Shown piece after piece: positions 41,932 through 52,730 of a DNA stretch of 64,000 nt. Position 1 is the stretch's first letter. Every line of letters starts with the position of its first letter. The translations under genes were made by a program, and so were the position numbers. This DNA comes from Xanthomonas bonasiae (lineage in GTDB: Bacteria > Pseudomonadota > Gammaproteobacteria > Xanthomonadales > Xanthomonadaceae). The notes under the pieces are model-generated. The model had not been told where the DNA came from. It did no database searches and saw only the letters and a list, made by a program, of their open reading frames with translations. The stretch lies in NCBI RefSeq assembly GCF_017163705.1, contig NZ_JAFIWB010000017.1:1-64000 (forward strand). The letters run 5' to 3'.

Positions 41932-43671
41932 ATGAACCAGACCCGCCTTTTCCTGATCTTTGCCTGGCTGATGGTCGCGGCCCTGTTGTGGATGGAGTGG
42001 AACAAGGAGCACGCCGCGCCTGCGGCCGATGCGACCGCCATTGCGGCCGCGACCACGGTGCCGCCCGCGCAGGACGCCGATGCCGGCGCCAGCGGCGCAC
42101 CGGCGGTGCCGCGTGCCACCCAATCCGGCGCTGCAGCCGTGCCCGGCGCCGCCAGCGAGACCGCCGCGCCGGTCGCCGCCGGTGCCGCGCCGCGGGTCAC
42201 CATCACCACCGACGTGCTGCACCTGACCCTGGACGGGCGCAGCGTGTTCGACGCGGACCTGCTGCTGTTCCCGCAGACCAAGCAGCCCGGCAGCCCGCCG
42301 GTGGCGCTGCTGACCGAGGATCCGGTGCATCCGTATACCGCCACCAGCGGCTGGGTCGGCGAAAACAACGCGCCGTCGCCGGGTCCGGGCGGTTTCCGTC
42401 CGGAACAGCCGGGCAAGGACTACGTGCTGGCCAAGGGCCAGGACGCGCTGCAGGTGCCGTTCGTGTGGAACGGCCCGGACGGCATCAGCATCCGCCGCGT
42501 CTACACCGTGCAGCGCGGCCACTACGCGGTGCAGATCAAGGACGAGATCATCAACCAGGGCAGCAAGCCCTGGCAGGGCTACGTGTTCCGCAAGCTGAGC
42601 CGGGTGCCGACCATTGTCAGCCGTGGCATGACCAACCCGGATTCCTTCAGCTTCAACGGCGCCACCTGGTTCAGCGCGCAGGATGGCTACCAGCGCCGTG
42701 CGTTCAAGGATTTCCTGGAAGACGGCCCGGTCAACCAGACCATCAAGGGCGGCTGGATCGCGCTGCTGCAGCACCACTTCTTCACCGGCTGGATCCCGCA
42801 GGCCGACCAGGAGGCGGTGTACGTGCTGTCCAACGACGGCCCGCGCCACGTGATCGAGGCGCGCGGCCCGGGCTTCACCGTCGCCCCCGGCGCGCGCGCC
42901 AGCAGCGAGGCGCGGCTGTGGGTCGGCCCGAAGCTGGTCAACCAGATCGCCAAGGAAAACGTGCGCGGCCTGGACCGCGTGGTCGACTACAGCCGGTTCT
43001 CGCTGATGGCGATCCTGGGCCAGGGCCTGTTCTGGGTGCTCAGCCACCTGCACACCCTGCTCGGCAACTGGGGCTGGTCGATCGTCGGCCTGGTGATCCT
43101 GCTCAAGCTGGTGCTGTATCCGCTGTCGGCCGCGCAGTACAAGAGCATGGCCAAGATGCGCAAGTTCCAGCCGCGCATCCAGCAGCTCAAGGAGCGCTAC
43201 GGCGACGACAAGCAGAAGTTCCAGACGGCGATGATGGAGCTGTACAAGAAGGAGAAGATCAATCCGATGGGCGGCTGCCTGCCGGTGCTGGTGCAGATGC
43301 CGATCTTCTTCGCGCTGTACTGGGTGCTGGTGGAATCGGTGGAGCTGCGCCAGGCGCCGTGGTTCGCCTGGATCCAGGACCTGACCGCACGCGATCCGTA
43401 CTTCATCCTGCCGGTGATCAACGTGGCGGTGATGTGGCTGACGCAGAAGCTGACGCCGTCGCCGGGCATGGACCCGATGCAGGCGCGGATGATGCAGTTC
43501 ATGCCGCTGGTGTTCGGCGTGATGATGGCCTTCGTGCCGTCGGGCCTGGTGCTGTACTGGGTCACCAACGGTTCGCTGGGCCTGCTGCAGCAGTGGTGGA
43601 TGACCAAGCGCCACGGCGAGCCGGCCACGGCCGGTGCCGGCGCCAAACCACCGGCCAAGACGAAGAAGTAA
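41932..43671 (+). CDS. yidC: Membrane protein insertase YidC
   Basis: A 579-aa inner-membrane insertase of the Oxa1/Alb3 family. The first helix ([20 protein letters not shown]) is followed by an Ala/Pro-rich linker, then the large periplasmic beta domain of Gram-negative YidC (about 85-355). The five conserved helices follow from 365, with the [28 protein letters not shown] hairpin and the [24 protein letters not shown] block. A basic C-terminus (PAKTKK) could contact ribosomes. Confidence 0.97.
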   Translation: MNQTRLFLIFAWLMVAALLWMEWNKEHAAPAADATAIAAATTVPPAQDADAGASGAPAVPRATQSGAAAVPGAASETAAPVAAGAAPRVTITTDVLHLTLDGRSVFDADLLLFPQTKQPGSPPVALLTEDPVHPYTATSGWVGENNAPSPGPGGFRPEQPGKDYVLAKGQDALQVPFVWNGPDGISIRRVYTVQRGHYAVQIKDEIINQGSKPWQGYVFRKLSRVPTIVSRGMTNPDSFSFNGATWFSAQDGYQRRAFKDFLEDGPVNQTIKGGWIALLQHHFFTGWIPQADQEAVYVLSNDGPRHVIEARGPGFTVAPGARASSEARLWVGPKLVNQIAKENVRGLDRVVDYSRFSLMAILGQGLFWVLSHLHTLLGNWGWSIVGLVILLKLVLYPLSAAQYKSMAKMRKFQPRIQQLKERYGDDKQKFQTAMMELYKKEKINPMGGCLPVLVQMPIFFALYWVLVESVELRQAPWFAWIQDLTARDPYFILPVINVAVMWLTQKLTPSPGMDPMQARMMQFMPLVFGVMMAFVPSGLVLYWVTNGSLGLLQQWWMTKRHGEPATAGAGAKPPAKTKK

Positions 43672-43678
43672 ATCCGAC

Positions 43679-43702
43679 AACGCCCGCCGCCAGGCGGGCG
43701 TT
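43679..43702 (+). terminator. Hairpin after yidC
   Basis: A perfect 10-bp stem AACGCCCGCC/GGCGGGCGTT with a GCCA loop starts 7 bases after the yidC stop. No T tract follows, so it may attenuate rather than stop transcription into the next gene. Confidence 0.5.
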
Positions 43703-43765
43703 GCGTATGCGGCCGCGGCACTGCGCGCCCGCCTGTCCTGCCACCGTCCTTGCGAGTCCCGGGCC

Positions 43766-46510
43766 ATGCTCGACCGCCGTTCCGTCTCCCTGCTGTCCAC
43801 CGCGCTGTGCCTGCTCGCGCTTGCGCTGCCGGGCTGCCAGCGCAGCACGTCGTCCACGGCCACCGCCGCGGGCGCCGCGCCGTCCGCGCACGCGGCGGAC
43901 ACCGACGCCACGCCGTTGCCGGGTTCGCCCGCGCTGCAGGCGCAGGCCGCGGCGATCCGCACGCAGCTGCAGGAACAGCTGGCGGCGCAGCGCAAGATCA
44001 TCGTGCTGCTGGCCGACGAGGCCAAGCAGTCGCCGGCCGAGCGGCAGACCTCCAGCGGCGTCGGCCAGCAGCTGTTCCACGAAGGCCTGGAGCGGCGCGA
44101 CGCGTTGGCCAAGCAGTTCGATGCGTTGCTGGCGCAGCCGGACGCGCAGCGTTTCGCCGCGGTCGGCGCGCTACTGGACTACGTCGAATCGGCGCCGGAC
44201 CTGTACGACGCCGACCGCCTGGCGTTCCGCGAGATCCTGGCCGACTGGCAGACGCGCATCGGCAAGGATTCCTCGCTGCCGGCGATCAAGCTGCACCAGC
44301 GCATCGGCGAGGATCTGGAAGCGCTGGACGAGATCGAGCGCAGCTACAACCGCGAGATCACCGCGATCTTCAGCCGTTTCGACCGCACCCGCGCGATCGT
44401 GCAGAAGCGCGAGAAGTGGGAGGACTACGTCGCGCATCTGGGCACGCTGTACACGCGCGAACGCATCCTGCGCGACTACGGGGTGATCACCCCGTATCCA
44501 ATGTCGATGAAAGACAGCGACCGCGAGGTGTTCGGCCGCGACCTGCCGCCGAAGACGGTGGTACTGAGCTTCGACGACGGCCCGCATCGCGAGTACACCG
44601 ACGAGATCGTCGCCATCCTCAAGCGCTACGACGTGCCGGCCACGTTCTTCGAGGTCGGCCGCAACCTGGGCAAGCTCGATGCCGACGGCAAGGTCGAACT
44701 GGCGCCGCTGGCCAGCGTCAGCCGCGAGCTGATGGAGCAGGGCTATACGGTCGGCAACCACAGCCTGACCCACGCGCAGCTGTCCAAGGAAACCGGCGCC
44801 GCGCTGCGCAGCCAGATCCTGGACACCGACCGCATGCTGCGCGCGGTCGATGCCAAGCGCGCGCCGCTGTTCCGCTTCCCGTACGGCGCGCGCAACGCCG
44901 AAGGCATGCAGATCCTCGGCGAAGCCGGGCTGAAGTCGGTGATGTGGAACGTGGACTCGCTGGACTGGGCCGATCCGGTGCCCGAATCGATCGTGCAGCG
45001 CGTGCTCGAGCAGGTCGGCCGCGAGCAGCGCGGCATCCTGCTGTTCCACGACATCCACGCACGCACGGTCAAGGCGCTGCCGCAGATCCTGGACCGGCTC
45101 AGCGCCGACGGCTACCAGTTCGCCGCCTGGAACGGGCGCGACTTCAGCGTGGCGCGCGCGGCGGCCAACGCCGCGGCGCCGGCGGTGACCAGCGGCTACG
45201 ACAAGTCGTGGGCGATCGTGATCGGCATCGACGACTACGCGCACTGGCCCAAGCTGCAGTACGCGGCCAACGACGCGCAGGCGATCGCGCAGACGCTGAC
45301 CGGCAGCTTCGGTTTCCCGTCGTCGCAGGTGATCGTGCTGAAGAACCAGGAGGCCACCCGCAACAACATCCTGGCCGCGTTCCACGACCGCCTGGCGCAC
45401 GGCGGGGTGGGCAAGAACGACCGCGTGTTCGTGTTCTTCGCCGGGCATGGCGCCACCCGCAAGCTCGCCTCCGGGCGCGACCTGGGCTACATCGTGCCGG
45501 CCGACTCGGACCCGGCGCAGTTCGCCACCGACGCGATCCCGATGACCGAGATCCAGGACATCGCCGAGAGCCTGGAAGCCAAGCACGTGCTGTTCGTGAT
45601 GGACGCCTGCTACAGCGGCCTGGGCCTGACCCGCGGCGGCGGCGGCACCGGCGCCTATCTGCGCGAGAACGCGCGGCGCGTGGCGCGGCAGATGCTCACC
45701 GCCGGCGGCGCCGACCAGCAGGTCGCCGACAGCGGCCCCAACGGCCATTCGGTGTTCACCTGGGTGCTGCTGCAGGCGCTGTCGGGCAAGGGCGACCTCA
45801 ACGGCGACGGCCTGATCACCGGCACCGAACTGGCCGCGTACGTGGCGCCGGCGGTGTCGAGCATCTCGCCGCAGACGCCGGCGTTCGGCAGCCTGCCCGG
45901 CTCGCAGGGCGGCGAGTTCGTGCTGCAGGTGCCGGACGGCGACGAGTTCCTGACCGCCAACACCCAGCAGCTATCCTCGGCGGCGATCGCGATGAACGAC
46001 CGGGTCGCGGCGGCGGTGCCGGCGGTGGCCACGCCCGCCACGGCGACGGCTGCATCGGCCGCGGCACCGGCGGCCAAGCCTACCGTGGTCAAGGACCTGC
46101 AGGGCGGCGAGCGGCCGCTGGCGGTGCCGGCCGCCGCCGGGCCGCTGTCCGATCGCCAGCAGGCGCAGCGCGCCAACGACCGCGGCCTGCAGCTGTACAA
46201 GGAAAAGCGCTACGACGAGGCCGAGGCGCAGTTCACCGAAGCGCTGAAGCTGCGACCGGACTTCGCGCTGGCGGCCAACAATCTCGGCTTCATCTACTAC
46301 CGCCAGGGCAAGTACGCACAGGCCGCGCGCTGGCTGGAGAACACGCTGAAGATCGATCCCTCGCGCGCGGTGGCCTACATCAATCTCGGCGATGCGTACC
46401 GGCAGATGGGCGATGCGGCCAAGGCCAAACACGCGTTCCAGACCTATCTGGAACTGCAGCCGAGCGGCGCCTCGGCGGCCTACGCGCGCACCCAGCTGCA
46501 GACGTTGTAG
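43766..46510 (+). CDS. Lipoprotein fusing NodB deacetylase, caspase-like protease, EF-hand loop and TPRs
   Basis: A 914-aa envelope protein. The lipobox LALPGC places the lipidated Cys at 24. A helical region (about 55-240) is followed by a NodB polysaccharide deacetylase domain (about 262-455), with SFDDGP (D270, D271), the metal pair NHSLTH (H332, H336) and RFPYGARN. Next is a caspase-like (C14) domain from about 485. It has His561 in FFAGHG and Cys615 in MDACYSG, 54 residues apart. A canonical EF-hand loop [12 protein letters not shown] sits at 677-688. The C-terminal 110 residues are TPRs. It probably acts on cell-wall or exopolysaccharide glycans and on proteins outside the inner membrane; substrates are unknown. 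mnmE follows after 29 bases. Confidence 0.88.
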   Translation: MLDRRSVSLLSTALCLLALALPGCQRSTSSTATAAGAAPSAHAADTDATPLPGSPALQAQAAAIRTQLQEQLAAQRKIIVLLADEAKQSPAERQTSSGVGQQLFHEGLERRDALAKQFDALLAQPDAQRFAAVGALLDYVESAPDLYDADRLAFREILADWQTRIGKDSSLPAIKLHQRIGEDLEALDEIERSYNREITAIFSRFDRTRAIVQKREKWEDYVAHLGTLYTRERILRDYGVITPYPMSMKDSDREVFGRDLPPKTVVLSFDDGPHREYTDEIVAILKRYDVPATFFEVGRNLGKLDADGKVELAPLASVSRELMEQGYTVGNHSLTHAQLSKETGAALRSQILDTDRMLRAVDAKRAPLFRFPYGARNAEGMQILGEAGLKSVMWNVDSLDWADPVPESIVQRVLEQVGREQRGILLFHDIHARTVKALPQILDRLSADGYQFAAWNGRDFSVARAAANAAAPAVTSGYDKSWAIVIGIDDYAHWPKLQYAANDAQAIAQTLTGSFGFPSSQVIVLKNQEATRNNILAAFHDRLAHGGVGKNDRVFVFFAGHGATRKLASGRDLGYIVPADSDPAQFATDAIPMTEIQDIAESLEAKHVLFVMDACYSGLGLTRGGGGTGAYLRENARRVARQMLTAGGADQQVADSGPNGHSVFTWVLLQALSGKGDLNGDGLITGTELAAYVAPAVSSISPQTPAFGSLPGSQGGEFVLQVPDGDEFLTANTQQLSSAAIAMNDRVAAAVPAVATPATATAASAAAPAAKPTVVKDLQGGERPLAVPAAAGPLSDRQQAQRANDRGLQLYKEKRYDEAEAQFTEALKLRPDFALAANNLGFIYYRQGKYAQAARWLENTLKIDPSRAVAYINLGDAYRQMGDAAKAKHAFQTYLELQPSGASAAYARTQLQTL

Positions 46511-46539
46511 CCTGCAGCGCCGCCGGAACGTTCTTCGCC

Positions 46540-47880
46540 ATGCCGCACGCCGCCGACACCATCGCCGCCATCGCCACCGCCCCGGGTGCGGGCGGGGTCG
46601 GCGTGGTGCGCGTGTCCGGGCGCCTGGCCGCGGCGATCGGCGCCGGTCTCGGCCTGGGTACCTTGCCCGCACGCACGGCGCGCTATGCGCGCTTTCGCGA
46701 TGCGCAGGGAGAGACGCTCGACGACGGCATCGCGCTGTGGTTCCCGGCGCCGCGCAGCTTCACCGGCGAGGACGTGCTGGAGCTGCAGGCGCACGGCAGC
46801 CCGGTGCTGTTGCGGCAACTGGTTGCGCGCTGCTGCGAACTCGGCGCGCGGCCGGCGCGGCCGGGCGAGTTCAGCGAGCGCGCCTTCCTCAACCGCAAGC
46901 TGGACCTGGCCCAGGCCGAGGCGATCGCCGACCTGATCGCCGCCGGCGACCTGCGCGCGGCGCGCGCGGCGCGCCGGTCGCTGGACGGCGTGTTCTCGCG
47001 CCGCGTCGAAGCCCTGGCCGAGCATCTGGTCCGGCTGCGCATCCACACCGAGGCGGCGATCGATTTCGCCGACGAATCGCTGGACACGCTGGGCGGCGAA
47101 CAGGTCCGCGCCGGCCTGGAACAGGCACGTGCGGACCTCGTGCAACTGCTGCTGGACGCCGAGCGCGGCCGGCGTCTGCGCGACGGCCTGCACGCGGTGC
47201 TGGTGGGGCCGCCGAACGCCGGCAAGAGTTCGCTGCTCAACGCGCTGGCCGGCAGCGAGCGCGCGATCGTCACCGACATCGCTGGCACCACCCGCGACAC
47301 CTTGCGCGAGACGGTGCGCCTGGATGGCGTGGAACTGACCCTGGTGGACACCGCCGGCCTGCGCGACGGCGGCGATGCGATCGAGCGCGAAGGCATGCGC
47401 CGCGCGCGGCTGGAACTGCAGCGCGCCGACCTGGCGCTGATCGTGCTCGATGCGCGCGCTGCGGACGCCGGCCGCGCCGCCATCGCCGAAGCCATCGCCG
47501 ACGTGCCGCAGCGGCTGTGGATCCACAACAAGAGCGACCTGCTCGAGGCGATACCCCAGGCGACAGCCGACAGCGTGTACGTTTCCGCCGCCACGGGCAG
47601 CGGCCTGGCGCAACTGCATGCACACCTGCGTGCGATCGCCGGGCATGCCGCCGGCGACGGCAGCGACGGCGAATTCTCCGCGCGTGCACGCCATGTGGAG
47701 GCGCTGCAGCGCGCCGCGGAGCACGCCGCGGCCGCAGCCGCCGAACTGGGCTACGAGCGGCTGGAACTGGCCGCCGAGGAACTGCGCCTGGCGCACGCCG
47801 CGCTCGGCGAGATCGTCGGCCATCTCAGTGCCGACGATTTGCTGGGACGGATCTTCTCCAGCTTCTGCATCGGCAAGTAG
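46540..47880 (+). CDS. mnmE: tRNA modification GTPase MnmE
   Basis: A 446-aa GTPase that, with MnmG, adds carboxymethylaminomethyl groups at wobble uridine 34. An N-terminal tetrahydrofolate-binding domain ([21 protein letters not shown]) precedes a helical domain. The inserted G domain has Walker [10 protein letters not shown], switch [14 protein letters not shown] and NKSD. The C-terminal FCIGK cysteine motif is intact. The ATG at 46540 opens the conserved start; the frame runs far upstream through the preceding gene but is non-coding there. Confidence 0.98.
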   Translation: MPHAADTIAAIATAPGAGGVGVVRVSGRLAAAIGAGLGLGTLPARTARYARFRDAQGETLDDGIALWFPAPRSFTGEDVLELQAHGSPVLLRQLVARCCELGARPARPGEFSERAFLNRKLDLAQAEAIADLIAAGDLRAARAARRSLDGVFSRRVEALAEHLVRLRIHTEAAIDFADESLDTLGGEQVRAGLEQARADLVQLLLDAERGRRLRDGLHAVLVGPPNAGKSSLLNALAGSERAIVTDIAGTTRDTLRETVRLDGVELTLVDTAGLRDGGDAIEREGMRRARLELQRADLALIVLDARAADAGRAAIAEAIADVPQRLWIHNKSDLLEAIPQATADSVYVSAATGSGLAQLHAHLRAIAGHAAGDGSDGEFSARARHVEALQRAAEHAAAAAAELGYERLELAAEELRLAHAALGEIVGHLSADDLLGRIFSSFCIGK

Positions 47881-47907
47881 GGCACGCTCCCCCCTTGCCC
47901 GCGGCGC

Positions 47908-48816
47908 TCAGGGCGCCAGCGCGGCGAGCTGCGCGCGGTTGGCCTGCAGCCACTGTTCGAACGGCTGCGGCGCCTGCCCGGTCAGCGCCTGGTAGTCGCC
48001 GGTGACGGTGGCCACGCGGCCGGCGGCGGTGTTGCTGTCGAACGAGGCCAGCACGCGCGCCAGCGGCTCCGGCAGCCCGGCGCCGACCATGCCCTGGACC
48101 AGGCCTTCGACCGGGACCGGCACGACCTGGATCGGCCTGCCGAGCGTCTGCGCGACCAACGCGGCGATCTCGGCGGTGCTGTAGGCGCGCGCGCCGCTGA
48201 GGGTCAGCGTGCGCCTGGCCTCGCCGCCGCCGGCCAGCGCGACCGCGGCAGCGCGCGCCAGGTCGTCGCGGGCGATATGCGCGATGCGGCCGTCGCCGGC
48301 GGCGCTGTACCAATGGCCCGAGGCCAGCACCGACGGCAGGCTCATGAACAGGTTCTCGAAGTACCAGTGGTTGCGCAGCACGGTCCAGCCGGGCAGGGCG
48401 CTGGCGGCCAACGCGTCCTCGGTGCCGGCGTGGTCGGCGGCGATCAGCAGCGGCGAATCCTGCGGTTCGGGGCAGGAGGTGTAGACCACATGGCGCACGC
48501 CGGCGCGTGCGGCCGCGGCGATCGCCGCCTGGTGTTGGGCGAGGCGATGGCCGGGGCGGTCGATCGCGTCGGTGCTGATCAGCAGCAGGCGTCCCGCGCC
48601 CGCAAACGCGGTGTCGAGCGATGCGGGTGCGTCGAAGTCGCCGTGGCGGACCTCGACGCCGCGCGCCGCCCAGGCGCTCAGGGTCTCGGGACGGCGGGTC
48701 AGGGCCACGATGCGCGCCGGCGGCAGCTGCAGCGTGTCCAGCAGGTGGGCCAGCACGCGCTGGCCGAACTGGCCGCCGGCGCCGGTGACGAGCAGGGAGT
48801 CGGGATGAGTGGACAT
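47908..48816 (-). CDS. NAD(P)H-binding quinone reductase-like SDR
   Basis: A 302-aa atypical short-chain reductase of the NmrA/QorB type. The N-terminal Rossmann motif VTGAGGQFGQRV, then RLLLISTD and RHVVYTSCPEPQDSP, match quinone oxidoreductase 2 (QorB). It probably reduces quinones or senses redox state with NADPH. AAGGAA precedes the ATG. It is divergent from an HxlR regulator whose operator-like palindrome lies in the 161-base gap, so it is likely that regulator's target. Confidence 0.88.
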   Translation of the reverse strand: MSTHPDSLLVTGAGGQFGQRVLAHLLDTLQLPPARIVALTRRPETLSAWAARGVEVRHGDFDAPASLDTAFAGAGRLLLISTDAIDRPGHRLAQHQAAIAAAARAGVRHVVYTSCPEPQDSPLLIAADHAGTEDALAASALPGWTVLRNHWYFENLFMSLPSVLASGHWYSAAGDGRIAHIARDDLARAAAVALAGGGEARRTLTLSGARAYSTAEIAALVAQTLGRPIQVVPVPVEGLVQGMVGAGLPEPLARVLASFDSNTAAGRVATVTGDYQALTGQAPQPFEQWLQANRAQLAALAP

Positions 48817-48958
48817 GGGTTTCCTTGGGGAGTGGCCGGTGCCGGAGCTCGCCAAGCGGCGCTGCCGTGCAACCCGACCGTGGTGGTCTGGAAAAGGAAC
48901 CAGGTGCATAGTAGGGATCGCCGCAGGGCTGTAAAGACGGCACTTTTCCCGCCCCTGA

Positions 48959-48972
48959 TTACCTCGAGGTAA
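48959..48972. promoter_or_regulatory. Palindromic operator upstream of the HxlR gene
   Basis: TTACCTCGAGGTAA is a perfect 14-bp palindrome ending 5 bases before the HxlR start codon, in the ribosome-binding position. It suits autorepression and possibly control of the divergent SDR gene. HxlR/QorR-type regulators bind short palindromes like this; the assignment is by position. Confidence 0.65.
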
Positions 48973-48977
48973 CCGCC

Positions 48978-49439
48978 ATGTCCGCCTCCGCGCCGTTTGC
49001 CGCCGTGTCGGCCGCGCCACCGCTGAGCCAGAAGCTGCGCGACTACCGCGGCGAGGGCATGCCGATCGACCGATGCCCGGTGCGCGACGTGCTGGCGCAG
49101 ATCGGCGACAAGTGGAGCACCCTGTTCCTGTTGCTGCTGGCCGAGCGCCCGCACCGCTTCGGCGAACTGCGCCGCGCGGTGCCGGACATTTCCCAGCGCA
49201 TGCTGACCCAGACCCTGCGCGACCTGCAGCGCGAAGGCCTGGTCGCGCGCGCGGTGCTGCCGCTGGTGCCGCCGGGCGTGGAATACCGGCTGACCATGCT
49301 GGGGCAGTCGCTGGCCGCGCCGCTGGCGCAGCTGGTGCAGTGGGCCGAGGCCAATCACGCCGCGGTGCGCGCGGCGCGCGCCGCGTTCGAAAGCGCACTG
49401 GCGGATGCCACGGCCAGCGACAGCCGCCGCCGCGCGTAG
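48978..49439 (+). CDS. HxlR family transcriptional regulator
   Basis: A 153-aa winged-helix repressor. The HxlR core is [37 protein letters not shown]...[15 protein letters not shown], with the wing at PGVEYRLT. Cys33 is the only cysteine and sits where YodB/QorR sensors carry their reactive thiol, so it probably responds to quinones or other electrophiles. It is divergent from the SDR gene, and a perfect palindrome lies just before the ATG. Confidence 0.92.
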   Translation: MSASAPFAAVSAAPPLSQKLRDYRGEGMPIDRCPVRDVLAQIGDKWSTLFLLLLAERPHRFGELRRAVPDISQRMLTQTLRDLQREGLVARAVLPLVPPGVEYRLTMLGQSLAAPLAQLVQWAEANHAAVRAARAAFESALADATASDSRRRA

Positions 49440-49591
49440 CCGGCGCCGCGCCGCGCACGGCGGCGCAAGACCGCGCCAATTTCCAATACCTCCGCCGCGC
49501 GCTCGCGCAGCATGCCGTTGCCGGCGCATCGCGTGCCGGTTGCCAGCGCCGTTGCCGCGGCGCCGGCCTTCGTGCAGCCGAGGAAGTCCGT

Positions 49592-50515
49592 ATGCGTTCG
49601 AAAATCGCCGCCGCCCTGCTGTCGTCGAGCCTGCTGTCGCTCGGCGCGTTCGCCGCGATGGCCGCGCACTCGCCGTCGGCGGCCGTGCGCTCCGCCGCCA
49701 CGCCGCCGGTCGCGGTCGCCCCGCAGTACGACACCACCCACGTCTACGTCGCGCCGGCCGATGTGGACCGCTTCGTCGCCAGCTTCCTGGCCACCTTCGG
49801 TGGCACCAGCACGCGCCAGGTGGTGGCGACGGTGACGCCGACGCCGAGCAGCACCACCTCGCAGCTGCTGCAGACCCCGGTCGGCACGGTCTCGCTGTTC
49901 GGCTTCACCACGCCGGTCCCGCATCCGTTCGGCGCCGAGCGCAACGGCCTGCTGGTGCGCGACCTGGACCAGGCGGTGGCCGCGGCGCGCGCCGCCGGTG
50001 CCGACGTGCTGGTCGCGCCGTTCCCCGACCCGATCGGCCGCGATGCGGTGGTGCAATGGCCGGGTGGGGTCAACACACAGCTGTACTGGCATACCACCGC
50101 GCCGTCGTACGCGGCGTTCCGCACGCTGCCGGAGAACCGTGTGTATCTGTCGCCGGACCGCGCCGACGCCTTCGTGCGCAGCTTCCTCGCCTTCTCCCAC
50201 GGCAAGCTCGTGGACGATGCGCGGCAGGCGCCGGGACAGGAGATCGGCCGCCCCGGCGAACACTACCGGCGCATCCGCCTGCTCTCGGATTTCGGCAAGA
50301 CCACGGTGGCGGTCAGCGACGGTCACCTGCCGTATCCGTACGGCCGCGACACCACCGGTTACGAAGTCGAGGACCTGCAGCAGACCCTGGACAAGGCCAA
50401 GGCGGCCGGCGTGCGGGTGCTGGTGGCGCCGTTCGCCGCGCAGGACCGGCGCAGCGCGGTGGTGGAATTCCCGGGCGGTTACGTCGCCGAGATCCATAGC
50501 CCGCTGGCGCATTGA
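49592..50515 (+). CDS. Secreted VOC (glyoxalase-like) family protein
   Basis: A 307-aa protein with a signal peptide (about 1-25, ending GAFAAMAAH) and two vicinal-oxygen-chelate-like halves. The first (about 45-165) has YDTTHVYVAPADVDRFVASFLATFGG. The second (about 175-305) has NRVYLSPDRADAFVRSFLAF and ends VVEFPGGYVAEIHSPLA. The metal-ligand His/Glu pattern is incomplete to my eye, so the catalytic role is open. Export to the periplasm is unusual for this family. It starts a run of seven rightward genes to 57037. Confidence 0.8.
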   Translation: MRSKIAAALLSSSLLSLGAFAAMAAHSPSAAVRSAATPPVAVAPQYDTTHVYVAPADVDRFVASFLATFGGTSTRQVVATVTPTPSSTTSQLLQTPVGTVSLFGFTTPVPHPFGAERNGLLVRDLDQAVAAARAAGADVLVAPFPDPIGRDAVVQWPGGVNTQLYWHTTAPSYAAFRTLPENRVYLSPDRADAFVRSFLAFSHGKLVDDARQAPGQEIGRPGEHYRRIRLLSDFGKTTVAVSDGHLPYPYGRDTTGYEVEDLQQTLDKAKAAGVRVLVAPFAAQDRRSAVVEFPGGYVAEIHSPLAH

Positions 50516-50541
50516 GCGGGGACGTGCACGGCGCCCGGCGC

Positions 50542-51948
50542 ATGCGGCACGGTGCGTTGCTGGCGCTGGCCGGCACGATCGCGATCGCGGCGCCGGTGCG
50601 CGCCGAGGAACAAGCGCCGCAGCCGGACGCGCCGGCGACGCGGCCGCGGCCGAGTACCAACCGCTGGCAGGAAGACTGGTTGGCGCTGGCCGATCCGGCC
50701 CTGCGGCAAACGCCGCTGGACCGCTTGAAGTACCTGCCGTTGGCTGCCGACGACACGCAACGCTACCTGTCGCTGGGCGCCAACCTGCGCGAGCGTTTCG
50801 AGTCGAACGACGCGCCCGGCCTGGGCACCGGCGACGCGGCCGATGCCTACCTGCTGCAGCGGCTGCAGCTGCACGCCGATCTGCGCCTGGGCAGCGACTG
50901 GCAGGCGTTCGCGCAACTCGAGGACGTACGCGCCTATGCCAAGCGCGTGCATTCCGGCGCGGACCAGAACCGGCTCGACCTGCGCCTGGCCTTCGTCGCC
51001 TACCAGCATGCCTTCGCCGCCGGTACCTTCAAGGCGCGCGTGGGGCGGCAGGATTTCGCCTTCGACCTGCAACGCTTCGTGTCTTCGCGCGATGGCCCCA
51101 ACGTGCGGCAGTCGTTCGATGCGGTGTGGGCCGACTGGGAAACCGCGCGCTGGCGCGTGCTCGGGTTCGTCAGCCAGCCGGTGCAGTACGCCGATGCGCG
51201 CGCCTTCGACGACAGCTCCAGCCGCCGCGTGCGCTTCGGCACGCTGCGCGCCGAGCGCAAAGTGCTCGGCGACAACGAACTGTCCGTCTACTACGCGCTG
51301 TACTCGCGCGATCAGGCGCACTACCTGGATGGCAGCGGCCGCGAGCGCCGCCATGTGCTCGACCTGCGTTTCGCCGGCGCCGCCAGCGGCGCGGACTGGG
51401 ACCTGGAAACGATGGCGCAGCGCGGCAGCGTCGGCCAGCAAGCGATCCGTGCCTGGGCGGTCGGCGCGCGTGCCGGCTACACGTGGCAGCGGCCCGCCAC
51501 GCAGCCACGCCTGGGTCTGCAACTGGATGCCGCCTCCGGCGACGCGCACGCCGGCGACGGCCGCGTGGGCACGTTCAATCCGCTGTTCCCGAACGGCTAC
51601 TACTTCGCGCTCGCCGGCTACACCGGCTACAGCAATCTGCTGCACTTCAAGCCGTCGCTGCAGTGGCAGGCCGCGCCGGCGCTGACCGCGACCCTGGGCG
51701 TGGGCCTGCTGTGGCGGCAGAGCACCGCCGATGCCGTGTACCTGCAGCCCACTGTGCCGGTGGCCGGCAGCGCCGGCCATGGCGGACGCTGGACCGGCCG
51801 CTACACCCAGCTGCGGCTGCAGCGTCCGTTGTCGCCGCAACTCACCGCAGCGCTGGAAGCGGTGCGCTACGACGTCGGCCGCGCGCTGCGCCAGGCCGGC
51901 GCGCGCGACAGCGACTATGTCGGCGTGGAACTGCGCTGGGCCTGGTAG
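50542..51948 (+). CDS. Alginate-export-type outer membrane porin
   Basis: A 468-aa protein with a signal peptide (MRHGALLALAGTIAIAAPVRA) and a long beta barrel rich in alternating aromatic strands. It ends in an outer-membrane-like strand, DYVGVELRWAW. Segments such as LGANLRERFESNDAPGLG and FKARVGRQDFAFD match the Alginate_exp porin family. It probably admits an acidic or aromatic substrate used by its neighbours. ATG at 50542 is preferred; TTG or GTG codons 10 and 6 codons upstream are possible. Confidence 0.82.
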   Translation: MRHGALLALAGTIAIAAPVRAEEQAPQPDAPATRPRPSTNRWQEDWLALADPALRQTPLDRLKYLPLAADDTQRYLSLGANLRERFESNDAPGLGTGDAADAYLLQRLQLHADLRLGSDWQAFAQLEDVRAYAKRVHSGADQNRLDLRLAFVAYQHAFAAGTFKARVGRQDFAFDLQRFVSSRDGPNVRQSFDAVWADWETARWRVLGFVSQPVQYADARAFDDSSSRRVRFGTLRAERKVLGDNELSVYYALYSRDQAHYLDGSGRERRHVLDLRFAGAASGADWDLETMAQRGSVGQQAIRAWAVGARAGYTWQRPATQPRLGLQLDAASGDAHAGDGRVGTFNPLFPNGYYFALAGYTGYSNLLHFKPSLQWQAAPALTATLGVGLLWRQSTADAVYLQPTVPVAGSAGHGGRWTGRYTQLRLQRPLSPQLTAALEAVRYDVGRALRQAGARDSDYVGVELRWAW

Positions 51949-52063
51949 GCGTCCGCTGGACGCCGCCGCCCTGCACTTGGCGCACAACGCGACACGAATC
52001 TCCAAGACGCCGCCGCCATCGCGCGCCAGCATCGCGCTTTCCCCCGCATACCAGGATGTCGCC

Positions 52064-52717
52064 ATGCCGCTCGCCGCTCTGCCCGTTCCGGGCGCCACGT
52101 TGCTCACGCCGGGCGACCACACCCTGATCATGATCGACTTCCAGTCGCAGATGGCCTTCGCCACGCACTCGATCGACGCAGGCGCGCTGCGCACCAACGC
52201 CGCCTTGGTGGCCAACGCCGCGGCCAGCTTCGGCGTGCCGACGATCCTGACCACGGTGGCGGAAAAGAGCTTCTCCGGGCCGATGTTCGACGAAGTGGTC
52301 GCGCCGTTCCCGGGCCAGGCGCTGCTCGACCGCACGTCGATGAACACCTGGGAAGACGCGGCGGTGATCCAGCGGGTCAACGAGATCGGCAAGCCGCGAA
52401 TCGTGCTGGCGGGGTTGTGGACCAGTGTGTGCATCGTCGGCCCGGCGCTGTCGGCGCTGGATCAGGGCTTCGAGGTTTACGTGATCGCCGATGCCTGCGG
52501 CGACGTCTCGGCCGAGGCGCACAACCGCGCCATCGAGCGCATCGTGCAGGCCGGCGGCCGGCCGATGACCGCGCTGCAATACCTGCTGGAACTGCAGCGC
52601 GACTGGGCGCGCACCGACACCTACGCCACCACCACCGAGGTGGCGCGCAAGTACGGCGGCGCCTACGGCCTGGGCATCGTCTATGCCCGGACCATGTTCG
52701 GTGCCCACGAAGGCTGA
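52064..52717 (+). CDS. Isochorismatase-family cysteine hydrolase (YcaC-like)
   Basis: A 217-aa cytosolic hydrolase. The family triad is visible: Asp in LIMIDFQSQM, Lys in VAEKSFSGPMF and Cys in GLWTSVCIVGPAL. The YcaC-like subgroup cleaves small amides or related compounds; the substrate is unknown. AGGA precedes the ATG. 13 bases separate it from the XapX gene, so it belongs to the same operon. Confidence 0.9.
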   Translation: MPLAALPVPGATLLTPGDHTLIMIDFQSQMAFATHSIDAGALRTNAALVANAAASFGVPTILTTVAEKSFSGPMFDEVVAPFPGQALLDRTSMNTWEDAAVIQRVNEIGKPRIVLAGLWTSVCIVGPALSALDQGFEVYVIADACGDVSAEAHNRAIERIVQAGGRPMTALQYLLELQRDWARTDTYATTTEVARKYGGAYGLGIVYARTMFGAHEG

Positions 52718-52730
52718 GCGGAGCGCGCCG

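Noticed and set aside
43750-46539. Upstream extension of the mnmE frame through the preceding gene
   Set aside because: The other frame encodes the lipoprotein with intact active sites; MnmE homologues start at the ATG at 46540.
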